Assembly: GCF_005405365.1 (NCBI RefSeq)
Contig: NZ_BJDX01000008.1
Coordinates: forward strand, 1-64,000
Reading direction: 5' to 3'
Length of the DNA: 64,000 bases
Origin: Enterococcus xiangfangensis
GTDB lineage: Bacteria; Bacillota; Bacilli; Lactobacillales; Enterococcaceae
Every line of letters begins with the position of its first letter. Position 1 is the stretch's first letter. The notes under the pieces are model-generated. The model had not been told where the DNA came from and searched no databases. It worked only from the letters and a program-made list of their open reading frames with translations. The translations under genes were made by a program, and so were the position numbers. Of this stretch, positions 55,393-64,000 are shown one piece after another.

Positions 55393-56223
55393 TTAAATTA
55401 AAGCTTGGTTAGCGCCTTTATCACGTTCATATAACTTAATATTCGTGCTTTTTTTCCGACGATAATACAATAAAATAATTCCGCTGATAAACAAAATCAC
55501 TGATAATAGCTGTGAGATTCGAATGCCGCCGAATAAATAAAGACTATCTGTCCGCATTCCTTCGATAAAGAAACGACCTAAACTATACCAGACCATATAA
55601 CTTAAAAAGAGCTCGCCACGCTTGATTTTCCCATTTTTTCTAATAAATAAAATCAAGACGAATCCTAAGAAGCTCCACACCGATTCATAAAGAAAAGTTG
55701 GTTGTCGAAAAGCACCATCAATGTACATATTGTTGATGATAAATTGTGGTAAATGCAAGTTCTCTAAAAATTGACGCGTTGTTTCTCCGCCATAAGCTTC
55801 ATGATTCATGAAATTTCCCCAGCGCCCCATCGCTTGCGCCAACATGACTCCCGGAGCGACTACATCTAAAAACAACCAAGGATCAATAAAATGATACCGT
55901 GTATAAATGATCAACACGATTACTGCTGCAATCAATCCGCCATAGATTGCTAATCCGCCATTTCGAATATTAAAGATCTGAACTGGATCTGCAAGATACG
56001 GTGCCAAATCAAATAAAACGTAATACAAGCGAGCACCGATGATTGCAATCGGCAATGCCCAGAGAATAAAATTTGTCATGTCATCTTCTTTTAATCCAAC
56101 TCGCACAGCTTCGCGGTTAGCTAGCCATAAAGCAACAGCGATTCCTGAAACGATGATGATCGCGTACCAATAAATTTGAAGACCTACTAATTCAAAGGCC
56201 ACGCGATTTACTTGTGCCACCAT
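55393..56223 (-). CDS. lgt: Prolipoprotein diacylglyceryl transferase
   Basis: The 276-residue membrane enzyme moves diacylglycerol from phosphatidylglycerol to the lipobox Cys. Seven or so membrane segments, the signature GRWGNFMNHEAYG and the arginine in GARLYYVLFDL are present. ATG 56223 lies one base after the hprK stop codon; a TTG start inside hprK is less likely. Translation is probably coupled to hprK. Confidence 0.93.
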   Translation of the reverse strand: MVAQVNRVAFELVGLQIYWYAIIIVSGIAVALWLANREAVRVGLKEDDMTNFILWALPIAIIGARLYYVLFDLAPYLADPVQIFNIRNGGLAIYGGLIAAVIVLIIYTRYHFIDPWLFLDVVAPGVMLAQAMGRWGNFMNHEAYGGETTRQFLENLHLPQFIINNMYIDGAFRQPTFLYESVWSFLGFVLILFIRKNGKIKRGELFLSYMVWYSLGRFFIEGMRTDSLYLFGGIRISQLLSVILFISGIILLYYRRKKSTNIKLYERDKGANQALI

Positions 56224-56224
56224 C

Positions 56225-57160
56225 TTACTGTCCCGAATTTTCTTCAATTAATTGGGTCAAGCGATTCTCAAAGGTCTTCGTCGCATCATAGCCCATCGTC
56301 CGTGCTCGGAAATTCATTGCCGCAACTTCAATGATAATAGCGACGTTTCGCCCAGTCTTCACTGGAATTTTCACTTGCGGGATTTTTACTTCCGCAATCT
56401 CTACTTCAGTATTGCCGCTGCCTAAGCGATCGTATTTTTTGTCTTTAGACCAGCTCTCCAAGTAAACGACGAGTTGGACAGGCATTGATCCACGTACAGC
56501 ACTAGCTCCAAAAAGATTCATCACATCGATAATTCCGATTCCGCGAATCTCAATCAAATGCTGTAAGATTTTTGGCGGTTCACCGACTAAAGTCAATTCA
56601 TCTTGTTGATAAACATCGACACGATCATCTGCAATCAAACGATGTCCACGCTTAACTAATTCCAAAGCTGTTTCACTTTTACCAATCCCACTGTCCCCTT
56701 GGATCAGTACCCCTAAACCATATACATCGACCAATACACCATGGACACTCGTCCGCGGCGCCAAGCCACCATTTAGAAAGCTTGAGATTTCACCAAGCAA
56801 ACGCGAGGTGGAGATTGGTGAGCTCAATACTGGAATATTGTGTTCGCTAGCTGCTGTGATCATCTCTTTTGGCGGTGTCAACCCCCGTGAAACGATAAAC
56901 GCTGGCGTATCATCGCTACACATCCGACGCAAGACCATCAAACGTTCTTCAGGCATCATTCGTTCTGCAAAGGTAATTTCTTTATTTCCAAAAAGTTGCA
57001 ACCGATCATGGGAATAGTAATTGAAATAGCCGGTCAATTCCAATCCAGGCCGAGAAATATCACCCGTGGTGACGACTCGTGTAAGACTTTCTTCATCGCC
57101 TGTTACTACTTCTAATGAAAGTTTATCAACTAAATCTTTTACTCTCACTGTTTCAGTCAT
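56225..57160 (-). CDS. hprK: HPr kinase/phosphorylase
   Basis: The 311-residue bifunctional enzyme phosphorylates and dephosphorylates Ser46 of HPr, controlling CcpA. The C-terminal catalytic domain has the P-loop [19 protein letters not shown] and ADDRVDV; the signature [19 protein letters not shown] follows. The N-terminal domain (1-130) is also typical. It is followed directly by lgt, the classical Firmicute hprK-lgt pair. Confidence 0.96.
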   Translation of the reverse strand: MTETVRVKDLVDKLSLEVVTGDEESLTRVVTTGDISRPGLELTGYFNYYSHDRLQLFGNKEITFAERMMPEERLMVLRRMCSDDTPAFIVSRGLTPPKEMITAASEHNIPVLSSPISTSRLLGEISSFLNGGLAPRTSVHGVLVDVYGLGVLIQGDSGIGKSETALELVKRGHRLIADDRVDVYQQDELTLVGEPPKILQHLIEIRGIGIIDVMNLFGASAVRGSMPVQLVVYLESWSKDKKYDRLGSGNTEVEIAEVKIPQVKIPVKTGRNVAIIIEVAAMNFRARTMGYDATKTFENRLTQLIEENSGQ

Positions 57161-57332
57161 ATAATCCCTCTTTTCTACACTACCGCTCTATTTTATCATT
57201 TTATCAATAGAGTGACTAGGTAGAGACAACTTTCAAAAGCAAGAATAAGAAAGGCTTTACAAAAAATTCGTGAAGTCATTAAGATCTACCGGTTGATTTG
57301 AGCAAAATCACTACTCCATTGATCCATTCAAC

Positions 57333-57362
57333 AAAAAAACGGATAGGTTATTTACCTATCCG
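57333..57362 (-). terminator. Terminator of liaXYZ
   Basis: CGGATAGGT (57340-57348) pairs with ACCTATCCG (57354-57362), T7 on the minus strand. It contains the end of liaZ. Confidence 0.85.
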
Positions 57363-57714
57363 CATACTTGTCGATATTATGTTCTGAAACGATCGCATTG
57401 ATAATCGCCATCACGATCGCTACTAAAATAGAAACAGTAAAACTAGAGAAACCAAAGCGATAGTTTCCTAATAAGTTAGAAGTCAATTGCAACATACCAG
57501 CGCTAATCACAAAGCTAAACAGTCCAAATGTCAAAATATTCAACGGCAGTGAAAGCAGAGTCAAAATCGGTTTCACTAATGTATTCAATATTGATAGAAC
57601 AAAGCTTGCGGCAATAGCCATCACCAGACTTTCCACATAAATATGGTTGGGGAAGAGCACCGATAGTGAAATAAAAATCAATGCGTTAGCTATTAAGCGC
57701 TGTAAGTAAGTCAT
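57352..57714 (-). CDS. liaZ: LiaZ / YvlD-type four-helix membrane protein
   Basis: The 120-residue protein has four hydrophobic segments and the NTLVKPILTLLSLPLNILTFGLF block of the YvlD / phage-holin-4-2 family. It is not a prophage gene: it follows liaY and liaX with its start at the liaY stop. In E. faecalis the three genes form the liaXYZ envelope-stress operon linked to daptomycin response. The specific role of LiaZ is unclear. Confidence 0.87.
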   Translation of the reverse strand: MTYLQRLIANALIFISLSVLFPNHIYVESLVMAIAASFVLSILNTLVKPILTLLSLPLNILTFGLFSFVISAGMLQLTSNLLGNYRFGFSSFTVSILVAIVMAIINAIVSEHNIDKYADR

Positions 57715-58031
57715 TAAAAGTCGCTCCAGTCATCATCGTCAATTTTGTCCGCTTTCTTACGTTGGCGGGACGCCTTTTTCTCGTAGTTGTTGTAATCATT
57801 GTTGCCATAGTATGGATTGTTATGTCCATAAGAATCCCCACCTCTTGGACCTGCAGGAATCACTAATGCTAACAAGATATATAATACAATCGGTGCGCCG
57901 ATCAAGCCAAAACTCAAGAAAACATAAATCACACGCACGATTGTTGGATCAATGCCGAAATACTCGGCAATTCCAGCTAAGGTACCGGTCAGTACCACAT
58001 TTGTTCGTGACTTCTGTAATCTTTTTCGCAT
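57714..58031 (-). CDS. liaY: LiaY, PspC-domain membrane protein
   Basis: The 105-residue protein begins with a PspC domain (residues 3-62: TGTLAGIAEYFGIDPTIVRV then a membrane helix). It ends in a charged tail with tyrosine- and asparagine-rich and DDDDW segments. In E. faecalis LiaY relays the LiaX signal at the membrane. Start ATG follows AAGGAAG; liaX ends 25 bp upstream. Confidence 0.88.
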   Translation of the reverse strand: MRKRLQKSRTNVVLTGTLAGIAEYFGIDPTIVRVIYVFLSFGLIGAPIVLYILLALVIPAGPRGGDSYGHNNPYYGNNDYNNYEKKASRQRKKADKIDDDDWSDF

Positions 58032-58056
58032 ATGAATCTTCCTTCCTTATTATTTC

Positions 58057-59607
58057 TTAGTTATCAATATCTTTCAAGAAAATACTACCAGTCGTTGTCG
58101 AAACATCAATCTTAGCCATTTTATCCGCTACTCGACGGAATTGCAGCAAACGATTTGTTTTTTCTTTTTTCTCTCTGATCACTTCATAGTCCGATAAGCG
58201 ATCATTGATGCTGCCTAAACTTGTCTTAGCTAGTCCTTCTAGACCAATCGACTTATTCAATGAAACTTTAACATTCCCATTCACTGAGCTTGCTTTGATT
58301 TTTTGTAGATTATCATGGACTGCTGTCAACCGCACATCGCCATTGACTAATGAAATCCCATAATTTTGAATCGCAGCTTTTGTAGTGATACTGCCGTTGA
58401 CTGTTTCGATGATCGAGTCTAAAATTTTACCTTCGCGAATTTCAATATTGCCATTAACACCTTGGATTTCAAGCATAGTCGCATTGATCTGTTTGAAGTT
58501 GATGTTGCCGTTTGTTGATTTCGCGTAAACATCTTTTGCATCCATTTCTTCAACGATCAAATCACCATTTAATAGTTTAACTGCTACATGATCATAGGTA
58601 CGTCTTGGCAAGTAGAACGTCAATTCTGCTTGGACCCGTTTATTCGGAATTTGGAACGAGATGTGTTCATCATTCACTTCGATTTGGCTGCGTTCTAATA
58701 ACGATTGTAATGGCGTTGCTTCACTCATTTTACCATAAAGTTTGATTTTCGCATCCACTTTGATTGCTGAATCATCCCAAGCCTTTAAGATAACTTTCCC
58801 ATTGGCTAGTTTGATATCAATCAATGTCGGTTCAACATCTGTATATAAAAATTGATGTTCAAATTTAGATGTTACTAGTCCAGGAACTTTTACGTTGAAG
58901 TCTTTCCAATCAACGTTTTCTTCTACCGTATCAGAGACTGTCTTTAATGTCTTCTTCATTAAGCGGCCTAATTGGATTCCTGCTTCTCCTAATTTCTCGC
59001 CAACTTGTGTAAATGTTTCGCTTGCTTGATCTTTCAAATCGTCTGGAATATCAAAACGCGCACGGTTGCGTTCTTTGCGAGTCTCGCTTTGACTAGATTG
59101 TACATTTTTCAATTCTTCTTCTTGCTCAGCCACTTGTTCATCCAGCTCTTCGATTTGTTCTTTCAGCTCAGCGATTTCGTCTTCTACAGCCTCACGGATT
59201 GCATCATCTTCTTCAGACAAAGTATCCAATTCTTCTTTTGTGTCTAATTCCATCAAAACTTCTTCTTTTTCATGAAGCGCTGCACTTAATTCTTTTTTCT
59301 TTTGATTGATTTCATCGATATGTACAGAAATTTGGTTCGCTTCTGTCGCTAAATCATCGAAATAGGCTTCAAGTTCTTCCAAGTTCTGTTTTTCAGAACG
59401 AGCCATTTCTTCAGTGTCCGTTTCATTTTCCCATTCATCAACTAAATTCGTCGCTTGGTCACGGTGATAAGAATCTACTTTATCTGCTGCTTGTTTGATC
59501 TGCTCTTCATCTTTCGCCTTAGCCATGCTTTCTAATAAATCTAAACCTTCTTCAGTTGATAAAATACCTTTTTTCACTAATTCTAAAATTCGTTGTCTTT
59601 CATTCAT
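58057..59607 (-). CDS. liaX: LiaX, antimicrobial-peptide sensing and LiaFSR modulating protein
   Basis: The 516-residue protein has an N-terminal helical part (about 1-190) that starts with a SHOCT-like ILELVKKGILSTEEGLDLLE. A long Glu/Lys-rich coiled coil follows, and then a C-terminal DUF4097 beta-solenoid (about 255-510) with repeating NGNI, VNGS and VNGDV turns. In E. faecalis LiaX is released to the surface and tunes the LiaFSR response to daptomycin and peptides. No signal peptide is seen, as in that protein. ATG 59607 follows AAGGAGG. Confidence 0.9.
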   Translation of the reverse strand: MNERQRILELVKKGILSTEEGLDLLESMAKAKDEEQIKQAADKVDSYHRDQATNLVDEWENETDTEEMARSEKQNLEELEAYFDDLATEANQISVHIDEINQKKKELSAALHEKEEVLMELDTKEELDTLSEEDDAIREAVEDEIAELKEQIEELDEQVAEQEEELKNVQSSQSETRKERNRARFDIPDDLKDQASETFTQVGEKLGEAGIQLGRLMKKTLKTVSDTVEENVDWKDFNVKVPGLVTSKFEHQFLYTDVEPTLIDIKLANGKVILKAWDDSAIKVDAKIKLYGKMSEATPLQSLLERSQIEVNDEHISFQIPNKRVQAELTFYLPRRTYDHVAVKLLNGDLIVEEMDAKDVYAKSTNGNINFKQINATMLEIQGVNGNIEIREGKILDSIIETVNGSITTKAAIQNYGISLVNGDVRLTAVHDNLQKIKASSVNGNVKVSLNKSIGLEGLAKTSLGSINDRLSDYEVIREKKEKTNRLLQFRRVADKMAKIDVSTTTGSIFLKDIDN

Positions 59608-59657
59608 AGAAATTGCCTCCTTCAAAAAGCAAATACATTACTTTTGTTTACATTCAT

Positions 59658-59698
59658 ATTATGCAATGTTTCTGAGCATTTGTCATAGGACTAAAGAC
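59658..59698 (-). promoter_or_regulatory. liaXYZ promoter with candidate response-regulator site
   Basis: Minus-strand ATGACA (59681-59686), 17 bp, CATAAT (59658-59663). The sequence GTCTTTAGTCCTATGAC (59682-59698) overlaps the -35 and has GTC/GAC ends, a possible LiaR operator. Confidence 0.5.
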
Positions 59699-59844
59699 CC
59701 ATCTTTTTATCCGACTTCATAAAGAGTTGCTTCCTATTTTATTTGGAAAGAATCTAGCTTAAATGTCATCATAAGAATAGTTCAAAAATAATCATTGTTT
59801 CAACTAAAATGCATCCTATCGAAACCTATTTTTCAAGCTTGATT

Positions 59845-59876
59845 AAGAAAAGCCAGCTAGAATCTTCCAGCTGGCT
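59845..59876 (-). terminator. Terminator of phoU
   Basis: AGCCAGCT (59851-59858) pairs with AGCTGGCT (59869-59876), followed on the minus strand by TTTTCTT. Confidence 0.8.
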
Positions 59877-59880
59877 CTTC

Positions 59881-60558
59881 TTAAAAAGTCTCATTACGAT
59901 TGCTGTTTAACTCAGTGATCTTTCCTGTCGCCAAATAAACGATCCATTCGCAAATGTTGGTCACATAATCACCCACACGTTCTAAATAGCCGGCAACATG
60001 CAGATAGTCTGTCCCGCTAATAATCGTATCAGATTCTTTTTCCATTGTATTAGTGGTCATATCATAAATTTTTTGGAAATAATCATTTACCCGCTCATCC
60101 ATTTTGGCGATCATCCGCGCATCTTTTTCATCCGTCTTTACATAAGCGATCAAGACATTGTCCACCATTTTTTTAACATAGTTAGACATTTCATTGATTT
60201 CTTTTTCAACTTCTAAAATACGTGGCAGACCTTTCAGGCGAATGGTCGATTTTGCGACAGATACCGCATGATCTCCCATTCTTTCCAAGTCAGAACTGGC
60301 TTTCATAATCGTGATGATCGTACGCAGATCCGTCGTGACCGGCTGTTGCAAAGCGATCATTTCAAAACTTTTTTTCTCTAGGCGGACTTCCATGTCATTG
60401 ATCTCGATATCGTGATCGATGACCTCTTGCGCTATTTTTTTGTCATGGTCAATGTATGAGCGCACTGATTTATGCACGGCACTTGAGACCATCATACCCA
60501 TTTCATAAAACTGGTTGTGAAGATTCAACAACTCTTCTTCAAATTGTGTACGTAACAT
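59881..60558 (-). CDS. phoU: Phosphate signalling protein PhoU
   Basis: The 225-residue two-fold repeated three-helix bundle has the metal-binding E-x3-D-type helices EVIDHDIEINDMEVRLE and LERMGDHAVSVAKS (first repeat) and LERVGDYVTNICEW (second). It links Pst transport to phosphate control. It is last in the pst cluster, about 100 bp after pstB, with RBS AAGGAGG. Confidence 0.95.
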   Translation of the reverse strand: MLRTQFEEELLNLHNQFYEMGMMVSSAVHKSVRSYIDHDKKIAQEVIDHDIEINDMEVRLEKKSFEMIALQQPVTTDLRTIITIMKASSDLERMGDHAVSVAKSTIRLKGLPRILEVEKEINEMSNYVKKMVDNVLIAYVKTDEKDARMIAKMDERVNDYFQKIYDMTTNTMEKESDTIISGTDYLHVAGYLERVGDYVTNICEWIVYLATGKITELNSNRNETF

Positions 60559-60657
60559 CGTTGCCCTCCTTATTAATAGTCGTCTGTTGCTAGCACTGCT
60601 CTTCTTATTTATATTATCTAACTACCTGTTTTAATAGCAAGTTTTTTTTACTATATG

Positions 60658-61413
60658 CTAACCAAATTTTCCTGAGATATAATCTTCTGTCTCTTGTTTT
60701 TCTGGGGCTAAGAAAATCTTCTTCGTCTGATCAAACTCAATCAGTTCACCTTGCAAGAAAAATGCCGTGCGATCAGAAATCCGTGAAGCTTGCGACATAT
60801 TGTGGGTCACAATGATGATCGTATAATTTTCTTTTAATTCCAGCAACATATTTTCGATTTTACCTGTTGATACCGGATCTAAGGCACTGGTAGGTTCATC
60901 CATTAAAATTACTTCAGGATTGACGGCCAACACCCGAGCTATACATACACGTTGCTGCTGCCCACCAGATAGCGACAATGCACTTTCGTGTAATTTGTCT
61001 TTGACATCATCCCAAACAGAAGCTGCTTTCAAACTTTCTTCAACGACTTGATCGAGTTTGTTTTTATCCTTCTCACCCTTTAATTTTAACCCATAGATAA
61101 CATTTTCGTAAATTGAAAAGGGAAACGGATTCGGCTGTTGAAATACCATGCCGATTTCTTTACGCAAATTCACAGTATCTGTCTTAGGGCTATAAATATC
61201 TTTGCCTTTATACATGACACTACCAGTGATCGTTACTCCAGGAATCAAATCATTCATCCGATTCAACGACCGTAAATAGGTTGATTTTCCACAACCTGAA
61301 GGTCCGATCATCGCAGTGATCTCGCCTTTTTCAATTTCCATATCGATGCCCTTTAAGGCCTCTTTCTTACCATAATATAAATGAAGGTCTTTGGAAGTAA
61401 TAATCTTCGACAT
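60658..61413 (-). CDS. pstB: Phosphate ABC transporter ATP-binding protein, distal copy
   Basis: The 251-residue ABC ATPase has Walker [17 protein letters not shown] loop [11 protein letters not shown], signature [10 protein letters not shown], Walker [13 protein letters not shown] and switch THNM. It energises phosphate import with PstCA. It lies between a second pstB and phoU. Two pstB genes in tandem are common in Lactobacillales. Confidence 0.94.
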   Translation of the reverse strand: MSKIITSKDLHLYYGKKEALKGIDMEIEKGEITAMIGPSGCGKSTYLRSLNRMNDLIPGVTITGSVMYKGKDIYSPKTDTVNLRKEIGMVFQQPNPFPFSIYENVIYGLKLKGEKDKNKLDQVVEESLKAASVWDDVKDKLHESALSLSGGQQQRVCIARVLAVNPEVILMDEPTSALDPVSTGKIENMLLELKENYTIIIVTHNMSQASRISDRTAFFLQGELIEFDQTKKIFLAPEKQETEDYISGKFG

Positions 61414-61583
61414 TCAATTTTCTCCTTTTTCATATATAGGAATTGATTTTTCTAAAAAGAAAAATCAGTCTTATTTTCAAGCCGTATACCATTCCACTAG
61501 CTTTTTTATCTAAAATATTCCGCTTTTTTTCTAAGTTAGTTCAACTGTGCTTAACTGCAAAAAATGGAACTGGCAGCTGCTGT

Positions 61584-62384
61584 TTAACCAAAGTGTCCGG
61601 ATACGTAATCTTCTGTCGCTTGGATCTTCGGACGGGTGAATATTTTTGCCGTTTCATCATACTCAATGACATGCCCTAAGTAGAAAAAGGCGGTGTAATC
61701 GCTGATCCGAGCGGCTTGCTGCATATTGTGTGTAACGATGATGATCGTATAATTTTCCTTTAATTGAACAAGTGTTTCTTCTACTGTCCCAGTTGAAATC
61801 GGATCTAATGCACTAGCTGGTTCATCCAGTAATAAAATATCCGGTTTCATAGCGATTGCTCGAGCGATACACAAGCGTTGTTGTTGTCCGCCTGAAAGTG
61901 CCAGCGCACTTTTATCTAGATTGTCTTTCACTTGATCCCACAAAGCGGCTTGTTTTAAGCTTGTTTCAACGATTTCTTCTAATTGCTGCTTGTCACGTAA
62001 TCCATGTTGTTTCAATGCGAATGTGATATTGTCACGAATTGATTTGCTGAAAGGGTTAGGGCGTTGAAATACCATGCCGATTCGTTTGCGCATTTCATAA
62101 ACATCGATATTTGACGCATTGACATCTACGTCTTTGTACATAATCTTTCCAGTTACACTAGCGCTTGCAATCCCATCATTCATTCGGTTTAACGACCGCA
62201 GATACGTTGACTTTCCACAACCTGAAGGTCCGATCAAAGCGGTGATTTTATTTTTTTCAAATTCTAGATCTACCCCTTTAATGGCTTCGTTATCTCCATA
62301 AAAGACATGCAGATCTTCTGTGTGTAAAGCAACTTCATCTGGCATTCTGATGATATTGCGTTCATCCCAATTGTATTCTTTCAT
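61584..62384 (-). CDS. pstB: Phosphate ABC transporter ATP-binding protein, proximal copy
   Basis: The 266-residue paralogue of the preceding ATPase has an additional N-terminal segment ([17 protein letters not shown]). Walker [17 protein letters not shown] loop [11 protein letters not shown], signature [10 protein letters not shown], Walker [13 protein letters not shown] and THNM are intact. RBS AGGAG. The 170-bp gap to the distal copy shows no clear terminator. Confidence 0.94.
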   Translation of the reverse strand: MKEYNWDERNIIRMPDEVALHTEDLHVFYGDNEAIKGVDLEFEKNKITALIGPSGCGKSTYLRSLNRMNDGIASASVTGKIMYKDVDVNASNIDVYEMRKRIGMVFQRPNPFSKSIRDNITFALKQHGLRDKQQLEEIVETSLKQAALWDQVKDNLDKSALALSGGQQQRLCIARAIAMKPDILLLDEPASALDPISTGTVEETLVQLKENYTIIIVTHNMQQAARISDYTAFFYLGHVIEYDETAKIFTRPKIQATEDYVSGHFG

Positions 62385-62516
62385 TGAACTGCTCCTAATT
62401 CATTTCAAAGTATTCATTTTTATGAAAAATGAATCTGATTTCCATCATGTATCATTTCAAAAATCTATACTGAAACATCAAGTATTGTGATTCGAATTAC
62501 TGATTCGTACGTTTGC

Positions 62517-63404
62517 TTATGATGAAGTCATTCTTTTATGCAGTCGATTGCCGAGTGCACGTGCTCCAAAGTTGAACAGTAAGACGGCTAAAATCAAGAC
62601 AGCTGAAGCGCCGGCAGAAACGGCATTACCATCTGGCATAGTCCCCTCAGTATTGATTTTCCAAATATGAACCGCTAGCGTTTCTGCTTGGCGGAAAATA
62701 CTTAGTGGACTCGAAACACTTAACGGGTTGAGATTCGTGAAATCCAAAGCCGGTGCACTTTGCCCAGCAGTGTAAATCAACGCAGCAGCCTCACCAAAAA
62801 TTCGACCAGAACTCAAAATCACTCCTGTCAAAATTCCTGGCAAAGCATCTGGAACAACAATTTTAGTTACTGTTTCCCAACGCGACAAACCTAATGCTAA
62901 TCCTGCTTCACGTTGTGTGTAATGGATTGCCCGCAATGACTCCTCAATGTTTCGAGTCAACAACGGCAAATTGAACAAGGTCAATGCTAACGCTCCTGAA
63001 AGAATCGAAAACCCATACCCAAATTGAATAACAAAGATCAAAAATCCGAATAGACCAACTACAACAGATGGCAATGAGCTTAAAATCTCAATCGAAGTCC
63101 GAATCAAATTCGTCACCCAATTTTTCTTCGCGTATTCAGATAAATAAATCCCTGCACCTAAAGAAATCGGTAAGCTGATGATCATTGTGATTAACAACAA
63201 GTAAACCGAATTGAATAATTGGATACCGATTCCGCCGCCTTCTTGATACGCTTTTGATGGCGAAGTTAAAAATTCCCAAGAAACATGCGGCAAGCCGCGA
63301 ATCAAAATATAAAGTAATAGAAAAGCGAGGATCGCAACGATCAAACCAGAAATCGTATAAAGAATGCTCGTTGCAATCTTATCCGCGCGTTTTGCCTTAT
63401 CCAT
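62517..63404 (-). CDS. pstA: Phosphate ABC transporter permease PstA
   Basis: The 295-residue permease has six membrane segments. The ABC permease loop EAGLALGLSRWETVTKIVVPDALPG is typical. It is preceded by a conserved SLPSVVVGLFGFL region. Its start overlaps pstC by 8 nt. A gap of 132 bp precedes pstB. Confidence 0.95.
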   Translation of the reverse strand: MDKAKRADKIATSILYTISGLIVAILAFLLLYILIRGLPHVSWEFLTSPSKAYQEGGGIGIQLFNSVYLLLITMIISLPISLGAGIYLSEYAKKNWVTNLIRTSIEILSSLPSVVVGLFGFLIFVIQFGYGFSILSGALALTLFNLPLLTRNIEESLRAIHYTQREAGLALGLSRWETVTKIVVPDALPGILTGVILSSGRIFGEAAALIYTAGQSAPALDFTNLNPLSVSSPLSIFRQAETLAVHIWKINTEGTMPDGNAVSAGASAVLILAVLLFNFGARALGNRLHKRMTSS

Positions 63405-64000
63405 TCGTTATGTCCCCTTTCTTTCCGATGTAACGAATCAAAATATTAAAGACTAATGACATGAATAATAAGATCAATGCCAATGACCATAAGACATTAT
63501 TTTCCACAGTTCCCATGATCGTATTTCCGATTCCCATCGTCAGGATCGAAGTCAATGTCGAAGCCGGCGTCGTCAAGCCTGTTGGGATTAATGCTGCATT
63601 CCCGATCACCATTTGAATTGCTAAGGCTTCACCAAACGCGCGCGCCATTCCGAAAACAACCGCCGTCAAGATTCCAGGAACGGCTGCTCGCAAGACAACT
63701 TTATAAATCGTTTGCCAACGAGTACCGCCTAGCGCTAATGATGCTTCACGATAATGCCGCGGCACAGATTTTAAGGTGTCGACTGTCATGGTTGTAACGG
63801 TTGGTAAAATCATGACAAACAATACAAATGTTCCGGATAAAATTCCAAAACCAGTTCCGCCAAAAATTGAGCGAATGAATGGGACGATTACTGATAAACC
63901 AATAAATCCATAAACAACTGAAGGAATTCCTACTAATAGTTCAATAACCGGTTGCAGGAATTTTTGACCTTTCGTCGGAGAAATTTCCGTCATAAAGACC
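63397..64000 (-). CDS. pstC: Phosphate ABC transporter permease PstC (5' end outside the window)
   Basis: The frame is open to the window edge, and the visible 200 or so residues match the middle and C-terminal two thirds of PstC (LVGIPSVVYGFIGLSVIVPF, EASLALGGTRWQTIYKVVLRAAVPG, GRAFGEALAIQMVIG-like FGMARAFGEALAIQM). The Met at 63993 is internal to the domain, not the start: about 100 N-terminal residues are missing. pstS is expected beyond the edge. Confidence 0.93.
   Translation of the reverse strand, partial: VFMTEISPTKGQKFLQPVIELLVGIPSVVYGFIGLSVIVPFIRSIFGGTGFGILSGTFVLFVMILPTVTTMTVDTLKSVPRHYREASLALGGTRWQTIYKVVLRAAVPGILTAVVFGMARAFGEALAIQMVIGNAALIPTGLTTPASTLTSILTMGIGNTIMGTVENNVLWSLALILLFMSLVFNILIRYIGKKGDITNG

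Noticed and set aside
57352..57714. Phage holin-like protein as sign of a prophage
   Set aside because: It is the YvlD/LiaZ family, in an operon with liaX and liaY, with no phage genes around.
60658..62384. Tandem pstB genes as a recent duplication artefact
   Set aside because: They differ at many residues and in length, and tandem pstB genes are usual in Lactobacillales.
1..64000. CRISPR arrays, insertion sequences or transposases
   Set aside because: No spaced direct repeats, transposase motifs or terminal inverted repeats with target duplications were seen.

Overview
The window is a low-G+C Firmicute chromosome segment. It most resembles Enterococcus or a close relative in the Enterococcaceae. 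The basis is the liaXYZ / hprK-lgt / gpsA-galU / ytxGH-ccpA block, the pst-phoU cluster, T-box and preQ1-II leaders, a class III fructose-bisphosphatase, an Mga-type regulator and strong AAGGAGG ribosome binding sites. Species cannot be fixed from the sequence alone. There is no prophage, insertion sequence or CRISPR array, and nearly every gene is a recognisable core or metabolic gene.

Layout. 1-1,930: an Mga-family regulator that lacks its usual first DNA-binding domain, then a minus-strand tRNA-Glu with a CUC anticodon. 1,930-6,440: gluconeogenic control (ccpN, a DUF299 PEP synthase/PPDK regulator, class III fbp) and an AEC-family permease. 6,550-9,870: glyQS behind a T-box leader. 9,870-18,620: a complete histidine operon in which HisZ and HisG are one fused polypeptide. 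18,720-26,200: recO, era, dgkA, ybeY, pgpH, phoH, yqeY, rpsU and zur. 26,220-27,140: a second DUF299 protein divergent from zur, with a Zur-box-like sequence between them. 27,140-31,980: metA behind a T-box with a possible metY remnant, then thrB, thrC and hom. 31,990-40,090: a CzrA-like ArsR sensor, pgcA, trxB, yneF, proBA, nfo and a second AEC permease. 40,095-46,020: tyrS, a class A penicillin-binding protein, a small Tad2-like (DUF2829) protein coupled to a short-chain dehydrogenase, and queT behind a preQ1-II-type riboswitch. 46,090-52,000: trehalose utilisation (treA, treB, treR) with cre sites, then ccpA. 52,080-64,000: ytxH/ytxG, galU, gpsA, lgt, hprK, liaZYX, phoU, two pstB genes, pstA and a 5'-truncated pstC.

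How it works together. Carbon catabolite control is represented by HPr kinase and CcpA, by cre-like sites at the tre and ccpA promoters, and by the CcpN-fbp gluconeogenic unit. Amino-acid supply covers all enzymes for histidine, the homoserine-to-threonine branch, the first committed methionine step and the first two proline steps. Envelope maintenance is covered by PBP, Lgt, DgkA, GalU, GpsA and LiaXYZ.

The most unusual items are the HisZ-HisG fusion, the chromosomal Tad2-like protein coupled to a dehydrogenase, the two differently wired DUF299 paralogues, the apparent metY remnant under a methionine-type T-box, and the tRNA-Glu(CUC). No wholly novel multi-gene system was found.
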